A stretch of 64,000 nucleotides of DNA, taken from the NCBI GenBank assembly GCA_036936605.1, contig JAUPFV010000005.1, forward strand, positions 125,048,453 to 125,112,452. Direction: 5' to 3'. Positions within the stretch are counted from its first letter, which is position 1, and every line of letters begins with the position of its first letter. The notes beneath the pieces are model-generated. The model was not told the origin of the DNA, searched no databases, and saw nothing but the letters and a program-made list of their open reading frames with translations. Below are positions 35,290-45,799 of this stretch, piece by piece. A program made the translations under genes and the position numbers. Source of the DNA: Limnanthes douglasii subsp. nivea. Its lineage: Eukaryota > Streptophyta > Magnoliopsida > Brassicales > Limnanthaceae.

Positions 35290-38200
35290 TTAAGGTTGAG
35301 CCTTTGAAGATGGCTCACCCTCATCTGATTTCTTGCCCTTGATGTTGCTCTTCTCCTCGACTATCTTCTTACCCTTGGGATCAATCTCTTCCTCACCTGG
35401 GCTCTCTCCGGTTTCCTCTTCACCACCAGACGAGGACTCACCGGAGTACCCCTCATCAACCATGGTCCAGTATGGGAGATCATCATCATCCACATAGCGC
35501 CATAAGTCCCCTAGTCTCCTCTTCGGGAATTTCTCGTGAAACAGGAGGACCATATCAGACTTCACTTTTTCAATCATTAATTCTTCACTCCGTATCATCT
35601 CCCTGGCATAAGCATTAATCTTGGCCTTGATCATGGCCTCTTGATCCCTCACCAGAGCAGCTTTCTCTTCAACAGCCTGAGTCACTGCATTCTCTAAAGC
35701 AAGTTTGTCAGTGGTCAGGTTGGTGACAAGCTTCTCCTTTGCTGCAGTTTCCCCTCTTGAGGCTGTCAGATCCTTCTCCAGTCCGGACACCTTAGCCCGG
35801 AGGTCTCTTATGATTTCCTCCAAAGAAGCAACTTTTGTCTTGCCTTCATCTTGATTCTTCTTTAGCTGCTCATTCGACTCTTTAAGCAAATCAATCTTAG
35901 TGGCAGCAGTCTGGAGGTCATCGGACAGCTTCTCCTTCTCAGACTTGAGCTCTTTGATGGTGTCAGCCTGACTTCGGACTTGCCTTTCCAGAGTAAGCAT
36001 TGGCTGTACATTGCTAAGTAAAGAGTGGGCTATGATGTCCTTCTCGCTAGAAACCATGAAAGTCTTACCGTTGAAGTTGACCGTGTTGGAGCTGCTCGGA
36101 GGGATGTAGGGCCCTGCGAACTCATCTCTGGGCAGGCTAAGAAAATATTCACCAAGTCCACCCAGACCGGTGATGTCCATTTCATCCAAGTTAAGGCTCT
36201 CCCCCCTCGACTTCATCTGTATGAAATTCCTTTGGAATCTCTTCTTGAAAGTCCCTTGGGATCTCTTCGGCCAGTGTAGGGTCAGTAGGGAAAGAGGGCT
36301 CCGGGTCCCGGAGAGCAACTTCATCCCCTTGGGAAGACTTCTTCTTCTTGGCCTCCATGTCAGCACTCTCACTTGTTTGCTTGCGAGTCCTCTTAGAGGC
36401 CCTTGTAGGCTTAGGGAGGTTCACTTCCTGCTTCTCGCTCTCCTGTTCCACCACCTGCAGAAAGGCTGCATCAATCTGAGCATGTGCCAGTCCTTCTGTG
36501 TCTGTCGGGGCCTCCTTCTCATCGTCACCTGCTACCCTCTTGCCTTTCTTCTTCTTGCCCTTCATTTTACTTGGGGCTTTGGCCCGGGCAGGAAAGAAGA
36601 GAGTCCCATCCAGTTCGTGAGATCTTCTCAGCACGATGTCTTCATCAGGTTTTGTGGAGAGCTCCTCCCAAGTTAGGTCTCTTCGACCTATGGTGTTCCA
36701 TAGGTGAGACCTTGCTAAGTTCCCAGCAGTGAAGGCTTTATGGAACCGATTCTCCCAGTTCTCTGCGGCCCAAGCGTTGATTTTGCCACAGGTGACCTGT
36801 CCGGCCTTCAGATAGTCTCCGAACTCCTTTGGCAGCTCTGATAAAACAAAAGAGAAACTAATTAGCATAAACTTGAAAGAAAAGGGAAATTCGAACAGAG
36901 AATTAAAATGAGAAGCTTACGGTCACTCCTCCACCTACTCCTGAGGAGGCTTGGATTCTCTTCGGTCTTGATTTTCTTGCCATTCTCCCATGAGCCACTG
37001 ACAAATAAGAATTGGCTCCTCTACTTGCTCTCCGACTCCAGGAGATCTTCAACAGCTTTAAGATCGTTCCCCATGTTGAAATGGTAGAAGGGGAACTGAT
37101 GATGTTTGCACAAGTTGGCCACAGCTGCAAACTCTTCCATAGGAAGAGGGATTCCAGATAACCTAGACGCCATAATACATGACATCAAGGTAAACCAACC
37201 GTTAGGGCTTAGCTGTGACGGGCAGAGCTTGACCAGGTGGAAATAGCGCACTATCTCCGGGTCCAGTGGGAACCTGAGTCCCCAGTTGAATAGCTCCGTG
37301 AAGAAGACTATCTCATTCCTTTTGCAGTCCATCGGGGTCTCCGGATCGATGGGAATTCGTATCTTTACATTCTCAGGGATCCCCCACTTAGTGCGCAACC
37401 GACCCAGATCTGAAGTATGGATGAACGCATACTTGGTCCTTAGCAAAGCTGAAAGATACTTGAACTCCACCTTATGGAAGCATGGTCCCACTTTCCCTTC
37501 AAGGCTCTCCGGCAGGTCCGGACGTCTTAGATACAAGTCTTCTTTGCGCTTCTTGGCAACAACGATAGCAGTTTCAGCCTGTCCGGAGGACTCGGACTCA
37601 AATCTAACCTCCTCAGTGGAGTCCTCCATCCTCTCCTCCATGATCGTTGGGGGAGCTTCAGTAGAAATAGTCCGGGGAGGATTGAGACTTGGCAGAGCTG
37701 ATCCTCCGGACTGTTGGCTGTCCGTATTTACTCGACTTCTCACCTCAATTTGAGTTTCTGAGGTAGAAGTTTCCTTGGGGGATAGTGGGCTGCTGGCCTC
37801 CAATCCTGACGGCATCTCCCGGGGAGCCCTTATAGTTGCCCCAGACCCTGGTTCACTATTTTTTGCCCCCGATTTCGAGGGTGTGTTTTTAGAAGAAAGT
37901 CTTTTAACCAACCTACTTGGCCTTTTCATGATTAATTTGTCCGGGGAATGGTCAGAATCAGACCCCATAGCTATGAAAGAGGATTGTGGGAATGGTCAGA
38001 ATCAGACCCCATAGCTATGAAAGAGGATTGTTTCCTAACACTTGTGGCTGTGACTCCCGGTTCAACAACAGGGATCGACTCTTGAACTGAAGAGCCAGAT
38101 ACTATTGGGGAAAGCGTTGATTGAAAGAGTTTTTTAGGTTTTGAACCTTTAAAGAAGATGAACCTCTGTCAGATTCTTTGATTGAAGGGGCTGGTTTCTC

Positions 38201-38320
38201 AACAGGTGACGCTGGAAGCCCTGCTGCAAGTCTTTTTTCCTTCTCAACTCTTTGAGCTTTCTCCAATTCTGAGAGGTTAAGCCAGCCACCCTTGATTAGT
38301 GCTGTTCTTGCTGTAAACAT
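35290..38320 (-). pseudogene. Antisense extra ORF (aORF copy 4), spliced, Transposase_28-like
   Basis: The best preserved copy. The minus start ATG is at 38320 (MFTARTALIKGGWLNLSEL). A Ser/Pro-rich linker follows, then a globular domain in 37968-37021: KVEFKYLSALLRTKYAFIH, DPEIVRYFHLVKLCPSQLS, then PFYHFNMGNDLKAVEDLLES and, past an in-frame TAG at 37023-37021, SQFLFVSGSWENG. A likely 83-bp intron spans 36920-36838 (GTAAGC..TTTTATCAG). Exon 2 gives ELPKEFGDYLKAG and INAWAAENWENRF. The C-terminal half is a long coiled coil (about 36010-35590) and an acidic tail. Damage: a frameshift near 38120, a 44-bp duplication, the TAG, and a shift at a six-base G/C run near 36195. Function unknown; the class is known from Tat elements. 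Confidence 0.85.
37943..38030. repeat. 44-bp perfect tandem duplication inside aORF copy 4
   Basis: GGGAATGGTCAGAATCAGAC.. to ..GAGGATTGT is present twice (37943-37986, 37987-38030) without differences. 44 is not a multiple of three, so it breaks the reading frame. There is no matching sequence at the unit borders. Confidence 0.97.
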
Positions 38321-38424
38321 AAATAGCCAAGAAAGTTTTGAAGATTCTAGAGAGATAAAGCTCTGAGTAAAAATGGCAGAGTGAAATTTGAAAGAGATAA
38401 TGAGATAGTGAAAAGTGAATTAGA

Positions 38425-38431
38425 ATTTATA
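38425..38431 (-). promoter_or_regulatory. TATA box for the antisense ORF
   Basis: On minus: CTATAAATTCT, about 105-110 bp before the ATG at 38320. Just upstream on that strand is a pyrimidine run that is the complement of the polypurine tract. aORF copy 3 has TATAAATTCT in the matching place. Confidence 0.6.
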
Positions 38432-38432
38432 G

Positions 38433-38451
38433 TAAAAGGGAAAAAAGGAGT
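38433..38451 (+). promoter_or_regulatory. Polypurine tract of the Retand-like element
   Basis: GTAAAAGGGAAAAAAGGAG on plus, ending one base before TGATTCC, which I take as the LTR start. It would prime plus-strand DNA synthesis. The exact LTR start could be off by a base or two. Confidence 0.65.
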
Positions 38452-39242
38452 TGATTCCTAGAAGAATCCGAAAAGTTGGGCAATGATTAAAAGACGGCGC
38501 TGATGTCATTAATGGCATTTAAAAGAGGTAACTTGTTCGAGAAAGTGGTGCGAAGTTCAAGATGAAAAAACGGCTAAAGTGACCAATCAGAGAATGACAT
38601 GTGTCCCATTAACTCTGGCAAGAACCGTTTAGAATTCGTAACATTCGGTCTGTCCGGATTTGTCCACAACTCTCTCCGGATTGAAAAACCACTTCCTAGA
38701 ATCGGACTATTTTTCAGTTATTTGACAAGGACACTTGTTCAAACATCTAAAAAAGGGGCTCCTGATGAGTCCGAATTCGGAGTGCTCCCCGGAAGGGCAG
38801 ATCAGTGTAATTCTCTCCGAAAATCGGACAGAACTTTTGGACCGGACAGATCTCTTCGAACCAATGTGAGCCTAAGGCAGTTCGAACTATGACTAAAGTA
38901 CTAAAAAACTTAAACACTTCTTGACTAAGCTGCCTGTCCTCCTGCTTAGAACTCATGGGTCTTTAAACATGACCCGGGTCCATTAAACTTGACCCGAAAG
39001 CCCATAAGGGCCCAAATAACATGCTATAAATACTCAACCACCAGCATTAACTTCTGAAAATAAAAAATTAACTACTGCCAAGCTGCTTAATTCTCTCTCC
39101 ACCTTGAAACACCCTCACACCACCTTGAAACACCCTCACACCACCTTGAAACACCCTCACACCACCTTGAAACACCCTTACACCATCTTGAAACTCAACT
39201 TAAAATTACTAGCCTACCCTTAGGTTGTTTTTATCCTCACCA
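38452..39242 (+). repeat. 3' LTR of the Retand-like element
   Basis: 791 bp, TG..CA ends; the right end is fixed by the switch to copia sequence at 39243. It contains TATAAATA at 39025-39032 as the likely TATA box, repeated TCCGGA/TCCGA words around 38650-38830, and a 21-bp minisatellite at 39101. No partner LTR is in the window. Confidence 0.75.
39101..39190. repeat. 21-bp minisatellite within the LTR, about 4.3 units
   Basis: ACCTTGAAACACCCTCACACC repeats with starts at 39101, 39122, 39143 and 39164, plus a diverged partial unit at 39185. It lies about 70 bp downstream of the TATA box, so it would be part of the transcript leader. Confidence 0.95.
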
Positions 39243-39290
39243 ATAGAGTTTGTGTTGATGTGCTCTATAATATCTGACCCATCTGAACTA
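39243..39290. repeat. 48-bp copy of copia internal sequence at a breakpoint
   Basis: Identical to 40532-40579 (ATAGAGTTTGTGTTG.. to ..TCTGAACTA). It sits between the LTR end of the Tat element and the second copy of the copia flank. It is best read as what remains of the original insertion target. Confidence 0.93.
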
Positions 39291-39292
39291 TC

Positions 39293-39803
39293 ATTTTATT
39301 TATTTCTATTGTATTTGAATTTTAAAATTTTATATTTTCATACTTGTAACTCGAAAAAATATATAAAAACATAATTTTTTTTTTAAATTTTTTATAACGA
39401 CGATAAATTTAATGAGTTATTTGTTTTGAGAAAAAAAATTCACTTTTTTTACAGTACTTTAAGTAATGTTTAAGTTATTCTTGTAATATATTATTCGAAA
39501 TGACATTAAATAATATATAACAAATCACGGAGTTCTAAATGGAAACCTTTTTATGGATTCACATACTGAATAAACGAAAGAATAATGTTTACATGTTTTC
39601 CTGCAGCATTCCATTTATTATTCTTTGTTCCTCTGCATTCTTCGGAGAAACCTGCATAATCAAATTAGTGAAGAAATGAAAGGTTTCCAGACACGGAAAG
39701 AAGCGTCATATTTCTAATTAGGGTTTAGGATAATGATACTCTGAAACCAAACCCCTTACTTATAGTCTTTAAAATATGAAGCCCAACATTGTAAAACTCA
39801 TCC
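39293..39803. repeat. Direct repeat, right copy
   Basis: Partner of 32619-33130. Here the sequence continues without a break through the rest of the copia LTR and the copia interior, so this is the intact flank. Confidence 0.95.
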
Positions 39804-40045
39804 TTTATATCCCTCATTTATTGATTCAGACTTAAGTGTTGAAATTTATGTCGTTTTCATCATAGTGCCCAAATTCAACCCGGTTACCACACTTGCGTTC
39901 ATAACGCCTTTTCACCTATAGACCCAATTTAGTTAATTAAATAATTAACTCGATTACTTTTAATTTGGACTTCCTTAAGATAATGACCGAATATGTTTAT
40001 TTAGCATGTCGGTCCATAAATATATTAAATAAATATATTCCAACA
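39482..40045 (-). repeat. 3' LTR of the copia element
   Basis: 564 bp. Its first 322 bp recur at 32809-33130. It lacks about 25 bp present in the other LTR near the CATTCTTC word, and about 50 further bases. Confidence 0.9.
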
Positions 40046-40539
40046 ATATCCCACTTGGACCGCCACATACTACTCAATAATATATATTCAACTTTAATGG
40101 GATACCTATATTCATTGTTAATGGGAAAACGGTACAACCTCGTACGTGACTGATAACAATAAAGGACTAAAGACCTCTTTCTCGTAATGTGAACAATAGG
40201 ATGCAACAGTTATCATATTACCATTATCAATCAATTACTTGGGCCAATTATGGAGCATGGTTTGAGAGTAATATGTCTTGTAATCATACATATCTACTCT
40301 TAAATGGTTCCTACCTTTGGAGATCCAATACAGTACAAATATCAATAAATATTTCCAAGTATATATTGCACTAAAATTTAATGTGCACAATACTGCAAAA
40401 TATAACATTAGATCCTATTACACACTCTCCCATTGAAACTAACAATCATCTAAATCAACTACACCATACTTAAGGTATTTTCATTTTAAAACCTTAGGAA
40501 AAACCGCATTTGTTAGAGGATTTTAACCATCATAGAGTT

Positions 40540-41512
40540 TGTGTTGATGTGCTCTATAATATCTGACCCATCTGAACTAGCACTTGATGTCTATGTGTTT
40601 GGAACTAGACAAGTTTTTATTAATGCCAGTATATTGCACTGTGGAATTCCGCAGCCATAATTTATGGTTCGATGTCTTAAAACACGCAACAAATTCCTCC
40701 ACCATGGTGGACGATTCAATAAGTTTTTAGTTTATACTTTTCCAGGATATTGCACCTCCAGCCAATAAGAATATGTTTCCTAACATGCTTTTTAGTGTGT
40801 CTACGCATCCACCAAAATCCCAAAGTCGGAATACCCAATGATCTCCAGTTTATCCGACTTTCGATATGTCAACATGTGCCCTTTTGTTCCTTGTAGGTAT
40901 CGGAGTACCTTTTTAACAATTTTCTAGTGATCCATGTCTCGGTTACCAACATATCTCCCAACATATTTATAGCAAAGACAATGTCTGGCCTAGTACAAAC
41001 TTTAGCATAGATTAAACTCCCAACTTCCGACGCATAAGGGCCCGTTTTCATTTTCTCAATCTCAAGTTTTGTCTTGGGATATTAACCTAGACTAAGTGTG
41101 TCACCCTTTGCTATAGGGTTACTTTGGGGTTTGCAATCTGCCAATCCGTAACATTGTAACAAACTTTCAATGTATGCCTTTTATGATAATCTAAGAATAC
41201 CACGAGAGAGATCTCGACGTATCTAGATTCCTAATAAAAAAAATTGGCATCATCAAGATTATTCATATCAAACTTGTCTGATAGAAATATTTTTGTAAAG
41301 TTTAAAAATTATTTATTGTTCGAGGCAAGCAATATGTCATCCACATATAGTATAAGAAATATAAAATTAATCTCACTGAACTTGTGATACACACAATCCT
41401 CAACCGAGTTGATCTTAAAGTCATAACCGACTATCACCTCAAGGAATTTGGGATAACATTGACGATATGCTTGTTTAAGCCCATAAATAGATTGTTACGC
41501 CTTCAAACCAAA
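40540..41512 (-). pseudogene. Copia reverse transcriptase end and RNase H
   Basis: On minus from about 41512: IYGLKQAYRQ (the G-L-K-Q-A motif), VEDCVYHKFSE, then LYVDDILLAS with the YVDD catalytic motif at about 41340. Later come AYIESLLQCYGLADCKP, MKTGPYASEVGSLIYAKVCT and RPDIVFAINMLG (41051-40900), the start of copia RNase H, and EHINTN near 40550. Many stops. The 40532 site inside this coding end is where the Retand-like element had inserted in the other copy. Confidence 0.88.
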
Positions 41513-41514
41513 TC

Positions 41515-42260
41515 TTTTGAGTTATTTTCCATAAAGTATTCTGAGTATCCTGGTTTTTTGTCATCTGACTTCCGCTTATGTAATGTCTCTTTTGCAGATC
41601 TAATCGCATTAGCCTCAGGCGTGTGCCTTTTAGTTTTTCCTCCTTCCGTGCAACGTGGGAAATTAACTCATTGATATTCCACTTTACCCATATGCATTTA
41701 TAGGTGGATTGGAAATACTTAAACCGGTCTGGCAACGAATGAAATTTGAACCTCACTATGCATTTCTCTGGTAAGTATAAACCAATTACCTTTAACGTTT
41801 TGCCAATTATCGACATTCCCAGAATGTGCTCCCGGATTTTAACTTTTCGAGTATACTTTTTTGGTAGCTAACTCGGTGATAAAATGTTGCATCTCTACCT
41901 TCTCATTTTTTGGCAAAGGCTTTCACGACCTCTGCGAGAAACATTGAAGTATTTGTAACACCTTTAGGGACAACCTCACGCAATGGTACTGGTATTCTGT
42001 ATAACAAGAGCGGCATGCATAACTTATTTGACTTCACCCACATTTCATCGACCTTAGTTTCCTCCGTGTACTTTCCGAACTAAGGGGTATGGTTTAGGAG
42101 TTGACAATGCATGGTCAAAATCATTTACAAACAAAAACAACAACATATCTTCCTTCCACAATTGGAAGTCCGAACAATCCAACATGGATGGACGGTTGCC
42201 CAACAGATTGTACCCAGTGGATACTATAATAAGAAAAAACAACACAAAGCACATATATCA
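41515..42260 (-). pseudogene. Copia gag
   Basis: On minus: DCSDFQLWKEDMLLFLF and FDHALSTPKP (42200-42100), then FLAEVVKAFAKK and EGRDATF (about 41950-41900), then 41816-41640 KTLKVIGLYLPEK, RFKYFQSTYKCIWVKWNINE and LISHVARKEEKLK. These are successive blocks of the copia gag (UBN2-type) domain. The frame then runs directly into late RT sequence, so a deletion removed protease, integrase and early RT at about 41515-41640. Confidence 0.82.
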
Positions 42261-43686
42261 TCTTGACATATAACTGAAAATACATGCATAAATATGAAAA
42301 ATACATGAAAACATAAAATTTCCTGATAATACCGGAAGACAAATTATAACATGCAATTTTATGAGTTTGAAAAAAAAAATACCATAATCATTATTTAAAT
42401 TTCATAAGTCTCAATGAGGCCTTTCGGAGGGCTGATGTCATTTACTTAAATTAAAATATCCATAATTTGAGTTTTTAAAGTACTGGTGAAACCTGCCGAA
42501 GGGTTCACCTACTTAAAAAAAAATTACGTGTAGGCGGATCAACTCATCAAGTTACCATTGAAATAAAATCCACACGAGGAAAAACACTTGCCATTCGTTG
42601 GTTATTATGGGCATCCCAAAAACATCAGGGTTGAAATATGACTTTCAAATTAAGTTTCGAATTAGTGCATGCGGCCAAATGATGAATTTAATTTATTCTA
42701 AGTACCGATGAAACCTTTCGGAGGGTCGATTTCATGTACTTAAAATTAAAATTAATACAAGGACCATTTTTTAGTAATTTTCTCATGTTCATGATTAATT
42801 TAAACCCAAACGTGACCCTTCAGGAGGACCAGTAATATTTGAATTTAAATTAATCTTCGAACCTTTCGAATCCTTGGATCTATAAGTAAATTAATTTTGA
42901 CCTTCTCGATAGCCGATTAAATTATATTCTGAATTTCACCTACTGGTCTATGAAACCTTAGTCATGCATCATCATTTAATCATTTAAGCATATACAATTT
43001 AATTCACAAATAAACATACAACAATTAGCATGCCAAACACACCAAATGAATCATGTCATATATTTTGAATTAATTAGAATAAATTTTTGTTTCTAATGAA
43101 TAGTGTTTTCGAAAAAAACATTGTTCATCCTCCGAAAATTAATGTTCACCACAAAAAAACCAGATTTCATAACTTTTCCTGATGAATAGTGTTTTTGATA
43201 AATAATTTTTTTAAAAGATCATTATTTAGCCTCCAAAAATACTATTCAGACAATGTTCATATTTCGAAAAAAACACTATTCACAACATTCTTACTAGTGT
43301 CATCGAGACAATAGTGGATTTTGAATTACCTCGCAAGTTGCGGTGTTCATCCATAACGTCAACAGTTCGTTGTCCATTGTGTACATCCTCGGACAACCTT
43401 CGATCAGCGTTAACATCATAGGTTAAGTCGTCGATGAGGCGTTTTCTCAATAGTTTGAATATATTAAGAATAGAAAGAAAAACCATAAAATCACAAATCA
43501 TGCTTTTCAATCGAATAAATAAAAAACTCATGATTTCACACATTTCCTAAATCCATATCATAACCAGCTCAATCAACATATAATCCCAATGGCATGGATT
43601 CTTAAAGTGAAGAAAAACATGCAATCATCAATTTATATCCTCATACAATTCTATCATTCTATTGAATCCAAAAAATGTTAACTTAT
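42261..43686 (-). other. Copia 5' region with degenerate internal repeats
   Basis: Non-coding part between gag and the 5' LTR. The phrase GAAACCTTTCGGAGGGTCGA with TACTTAAA recurs in variants near 42420, 42490, 42715 and 42820, suggesting an old tandem array. AATAGTGTTTTCGAAAAAAAC-type words repeat near 43100-43280. Confidence 0.55.
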
Positions 43687-43699
43687 ATCTGATACCAAA
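43687..43699 (-). promoter_or_regulatory. Primer-binding site of the copia element
   Basis: On minus: TTTGGTATCAGATA, directly following the LTR end TTACA; complementary to the 3' end of initiator Met-tRNA as usual for plant copia. Confidence 0.8.
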
Positions 43700-44338
43700 T
43701 GTAATGTATTATTTGAAATCGCATCAAATAGTATATAAGAAATCACACAATTTTAAATAGAAACCATTTTGTGGGTTCACATAATGAATAAACGAAAGAC
43801 GAATGCTTACGGGTTTGTCTGCAGTTTTCCATCTAGTATTCTTTTGTTCCTTTGCATTCTTCAACGATTCTGTTTATGAAATTGATAAACTTGCAGAATC
43901 AAATTAGTGAATAAACAAAATGTTTCAAGACACTGGAGGAAGCGATCATATTTCTGATTAGGGTTTAGGATATTGAAATTTTTAAACATAGCCCCTTACT
44001 TATAGTCGTTACAATGTGAAGCACAACATTGTAAAGTCCATCATTTATTACTTCCCTCTGTCCAAAGACCATAACCCGATTAATTGATAATTCAATTTAT
44101 ATCATTCATTTATTAATTCAGGTTTAAGTGTTGGGATTTGGGCTCTCTTTATCCAAAATATAAACCGGTTACCACACTTAAGCCCATAACGTCTTTTCAC
44201 TCATAGGTCCAATTTAGTTAATTAAATCGATTACTTTTAATTTGGACTTCTTTAAGACAATGATCGAATATGTTTATTTTGCATGTTGGTCTAAATTATT
44301 GTCGGTTCATAAATATACTAAATAAATATATTCCAACA
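43700..44338 (-). repeat. 5' LTR of the copia element
   Basis: 639 bp; TG..CA ends on minus. CTATAAGTAAGGGG on minus at about 44000 is a candidate TATA box, also kept in the left LTR. Confidence 0.88.
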
Positions 44339-45799
44339 ATTTTCTCAAGTGTTTTTGAATTTTATTTCATAAGTTTATTTCTGAGCGCTTTGAACTGGTT
44401 TTTGCATTTTTATTATATACCGCAATTATTAATGAAGTAGTTTTTGCAAATATTTCAACTGATTTCTCAACTAAATCTTGTAGCTTATTGTGTCAGAAAA
44501 ATAAAAATTCAAAGAAATATAATATATGATTTTTTGTTTATCTTAAAATAGCAAAAACATTAATATTTTCATATATTATTTTCGAACTATAATACAGAAA
44601 CCGATACTTGATTTCCATAATTATTTACGGGTTGATGTTACATTGTATTCATAATTAATTTAAGAAAAAAGCCATTTATGAATGTAATTAGAAAAAAAAC
44701 ACATGTCTATTCAGATAAATGTTGGACCTACAGTTGCATAGATACAAACTATTCAAAATTAAAAATTAGTTAAGAAAAGATATACTTGATTCTTTGCAAT
44801 TATTTGTATATAAATTTTGTAATTTACTATGTGGACTGTTTTTTAAATAATAGTATCATTCACTTGTCTTGTTTAATTTGTCTTAAAAATAAAATAGATA
44901 TACAAAATTTTAGAAATTAAATTGAACAAAATAAAATGTATAATAAATATTTATAGTAAATGATATTCTAGATATGTATTAGTAAATAATGTTGTTTTTG
45001 GATATTTATTGATATTTTATTTGGCCTCAAATTACTTTTGGATGGGTCTTATAATAATATCATCCACATTTAAACATCAAAACAATCCAGGTTTTTCATT
45101 TTCAAACTTACATAAAACTATTTATTAAGATATTATTGGTACAAAAAGAATTCAGATTAACAAGAACTAATGTGAAGTTTAAGCCAAACTGAAAAATAAT
45201 ATAAGGGAGTGAATTATTTTATGGAATAATAATAAGTATATCAATAATAGACAAAATCTTTCTTACATATTATTTTTTTATTTTTTCCTTATATTATTTT
45301 TCTGTTGACAAAAGTTTATTAAACTCTTATTAGTATTTGAACTGGATAATTGAAATAGAGTAATTCCATCCTTACTAATCATTTATTCATTAAAATCAAG
45401 CTATAATTATTTTCATTTTAAACCAGATAAAAAATAGTGTAAGGTTACTCATTTATTAAACAATAAATTTGTTATATAGATATCCAAATTTGCCATAATT
45501 TTATCTATTAATGTTATTCTGGTAACCAAATATCAAATTAATATCTTTTTTATTATCCAAAATACACCATAAAAAAATTATCTATAATCATCTAGGAAAA
45601 AAATCAAATTACCGCTAATCATAAGAGTTCTGATGTCTAATAGTTTTAATAGTAAAATGCGTACTAGAATTTAAAAACCAAACTATTATCCACTTACTAT
45701 TTTTTTTTCATATAACTTTTAGAAAGATATATCATTATTTATTATTTATTATTTACTATCTAAAATCCAACTATCTTTTGTAATATTTCAAGTACTTTC
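44339..45799. other. AT-rich intergenic stretch
   Basis: No gene seen. 44345-44425 resembles 30645-30720 (TTTCATAAGTTT..TTTGAACTGGTTTTTGCA), a short dispersed repeat. Confidence 0.55.

Larger units (their letters stand above)
33131..39242 (+). mobile_element. Truncated Retand-like Tat element with 3' LTR
   Basis: Order on plus: second RNase H, integrase, an ORF on the opposite strand (38320-35290), a purine-rich tract, and an LTR (38452-39242). The gag, protease, RT, first RNase H and 5' LTR are lost at 33131. The LTR ends in CCTCACCA, and the next 48 bases (39243-39290) equal copia internal sequence 40532-40579, so the element had inserted in the copia coding region. The predicted target duplication is ATAGA. 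Confidence 0.85.
39482..44338 (-). mobile_element. Degenerate Ty1/copia retrotransposon, minus orientation
   Basis: LTRs at 39482-40045 and 43700-44338 have, on minus, TGTTGGAATATAT at the start and TTACA at the end. A Met-tRNA primer-binding site (TTGGTATCAGATA on minus) touches the right LTR, and a purine run (AAGTGGGATAT) touches the left LTR. Flanks are ATTCT (39477-39481) and ATTTT (44339-44343), a target duplication with one change. Inside are gag and then the end of RT with RNase H; integrase and most of RT are deleted. The LTRs differ clearly, so the insertion is old. Confidence 0.9.

Noticed and set aside
36025..36732. Plus-strand ORFs of up to 168 codons opposite the antisense ORF
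   Set aside because: They mirror the coding strand of aORF copy 4 and show no domain; the coiled coil and conserved segments are on minus.
37286..37753. Plus-strand 155-codon ORF
   Set aside because: Shadow of the globular domain of aORF copy 4 on minus.
32619..39803. The 512-bp direct repeats as LTRs of the enclosed Tat element
   Set aside because: They do not have TG..CA ends at their borders, extend across the outer border of the copia LTR, and the Tat element has its own LTR ending at 39242.
40869..41051. Short ORF MKTGPYASEVGS.. as a separate gene
   Set aside because: It is the RNase H start of the copia polyprotein and is listed within that remnant.
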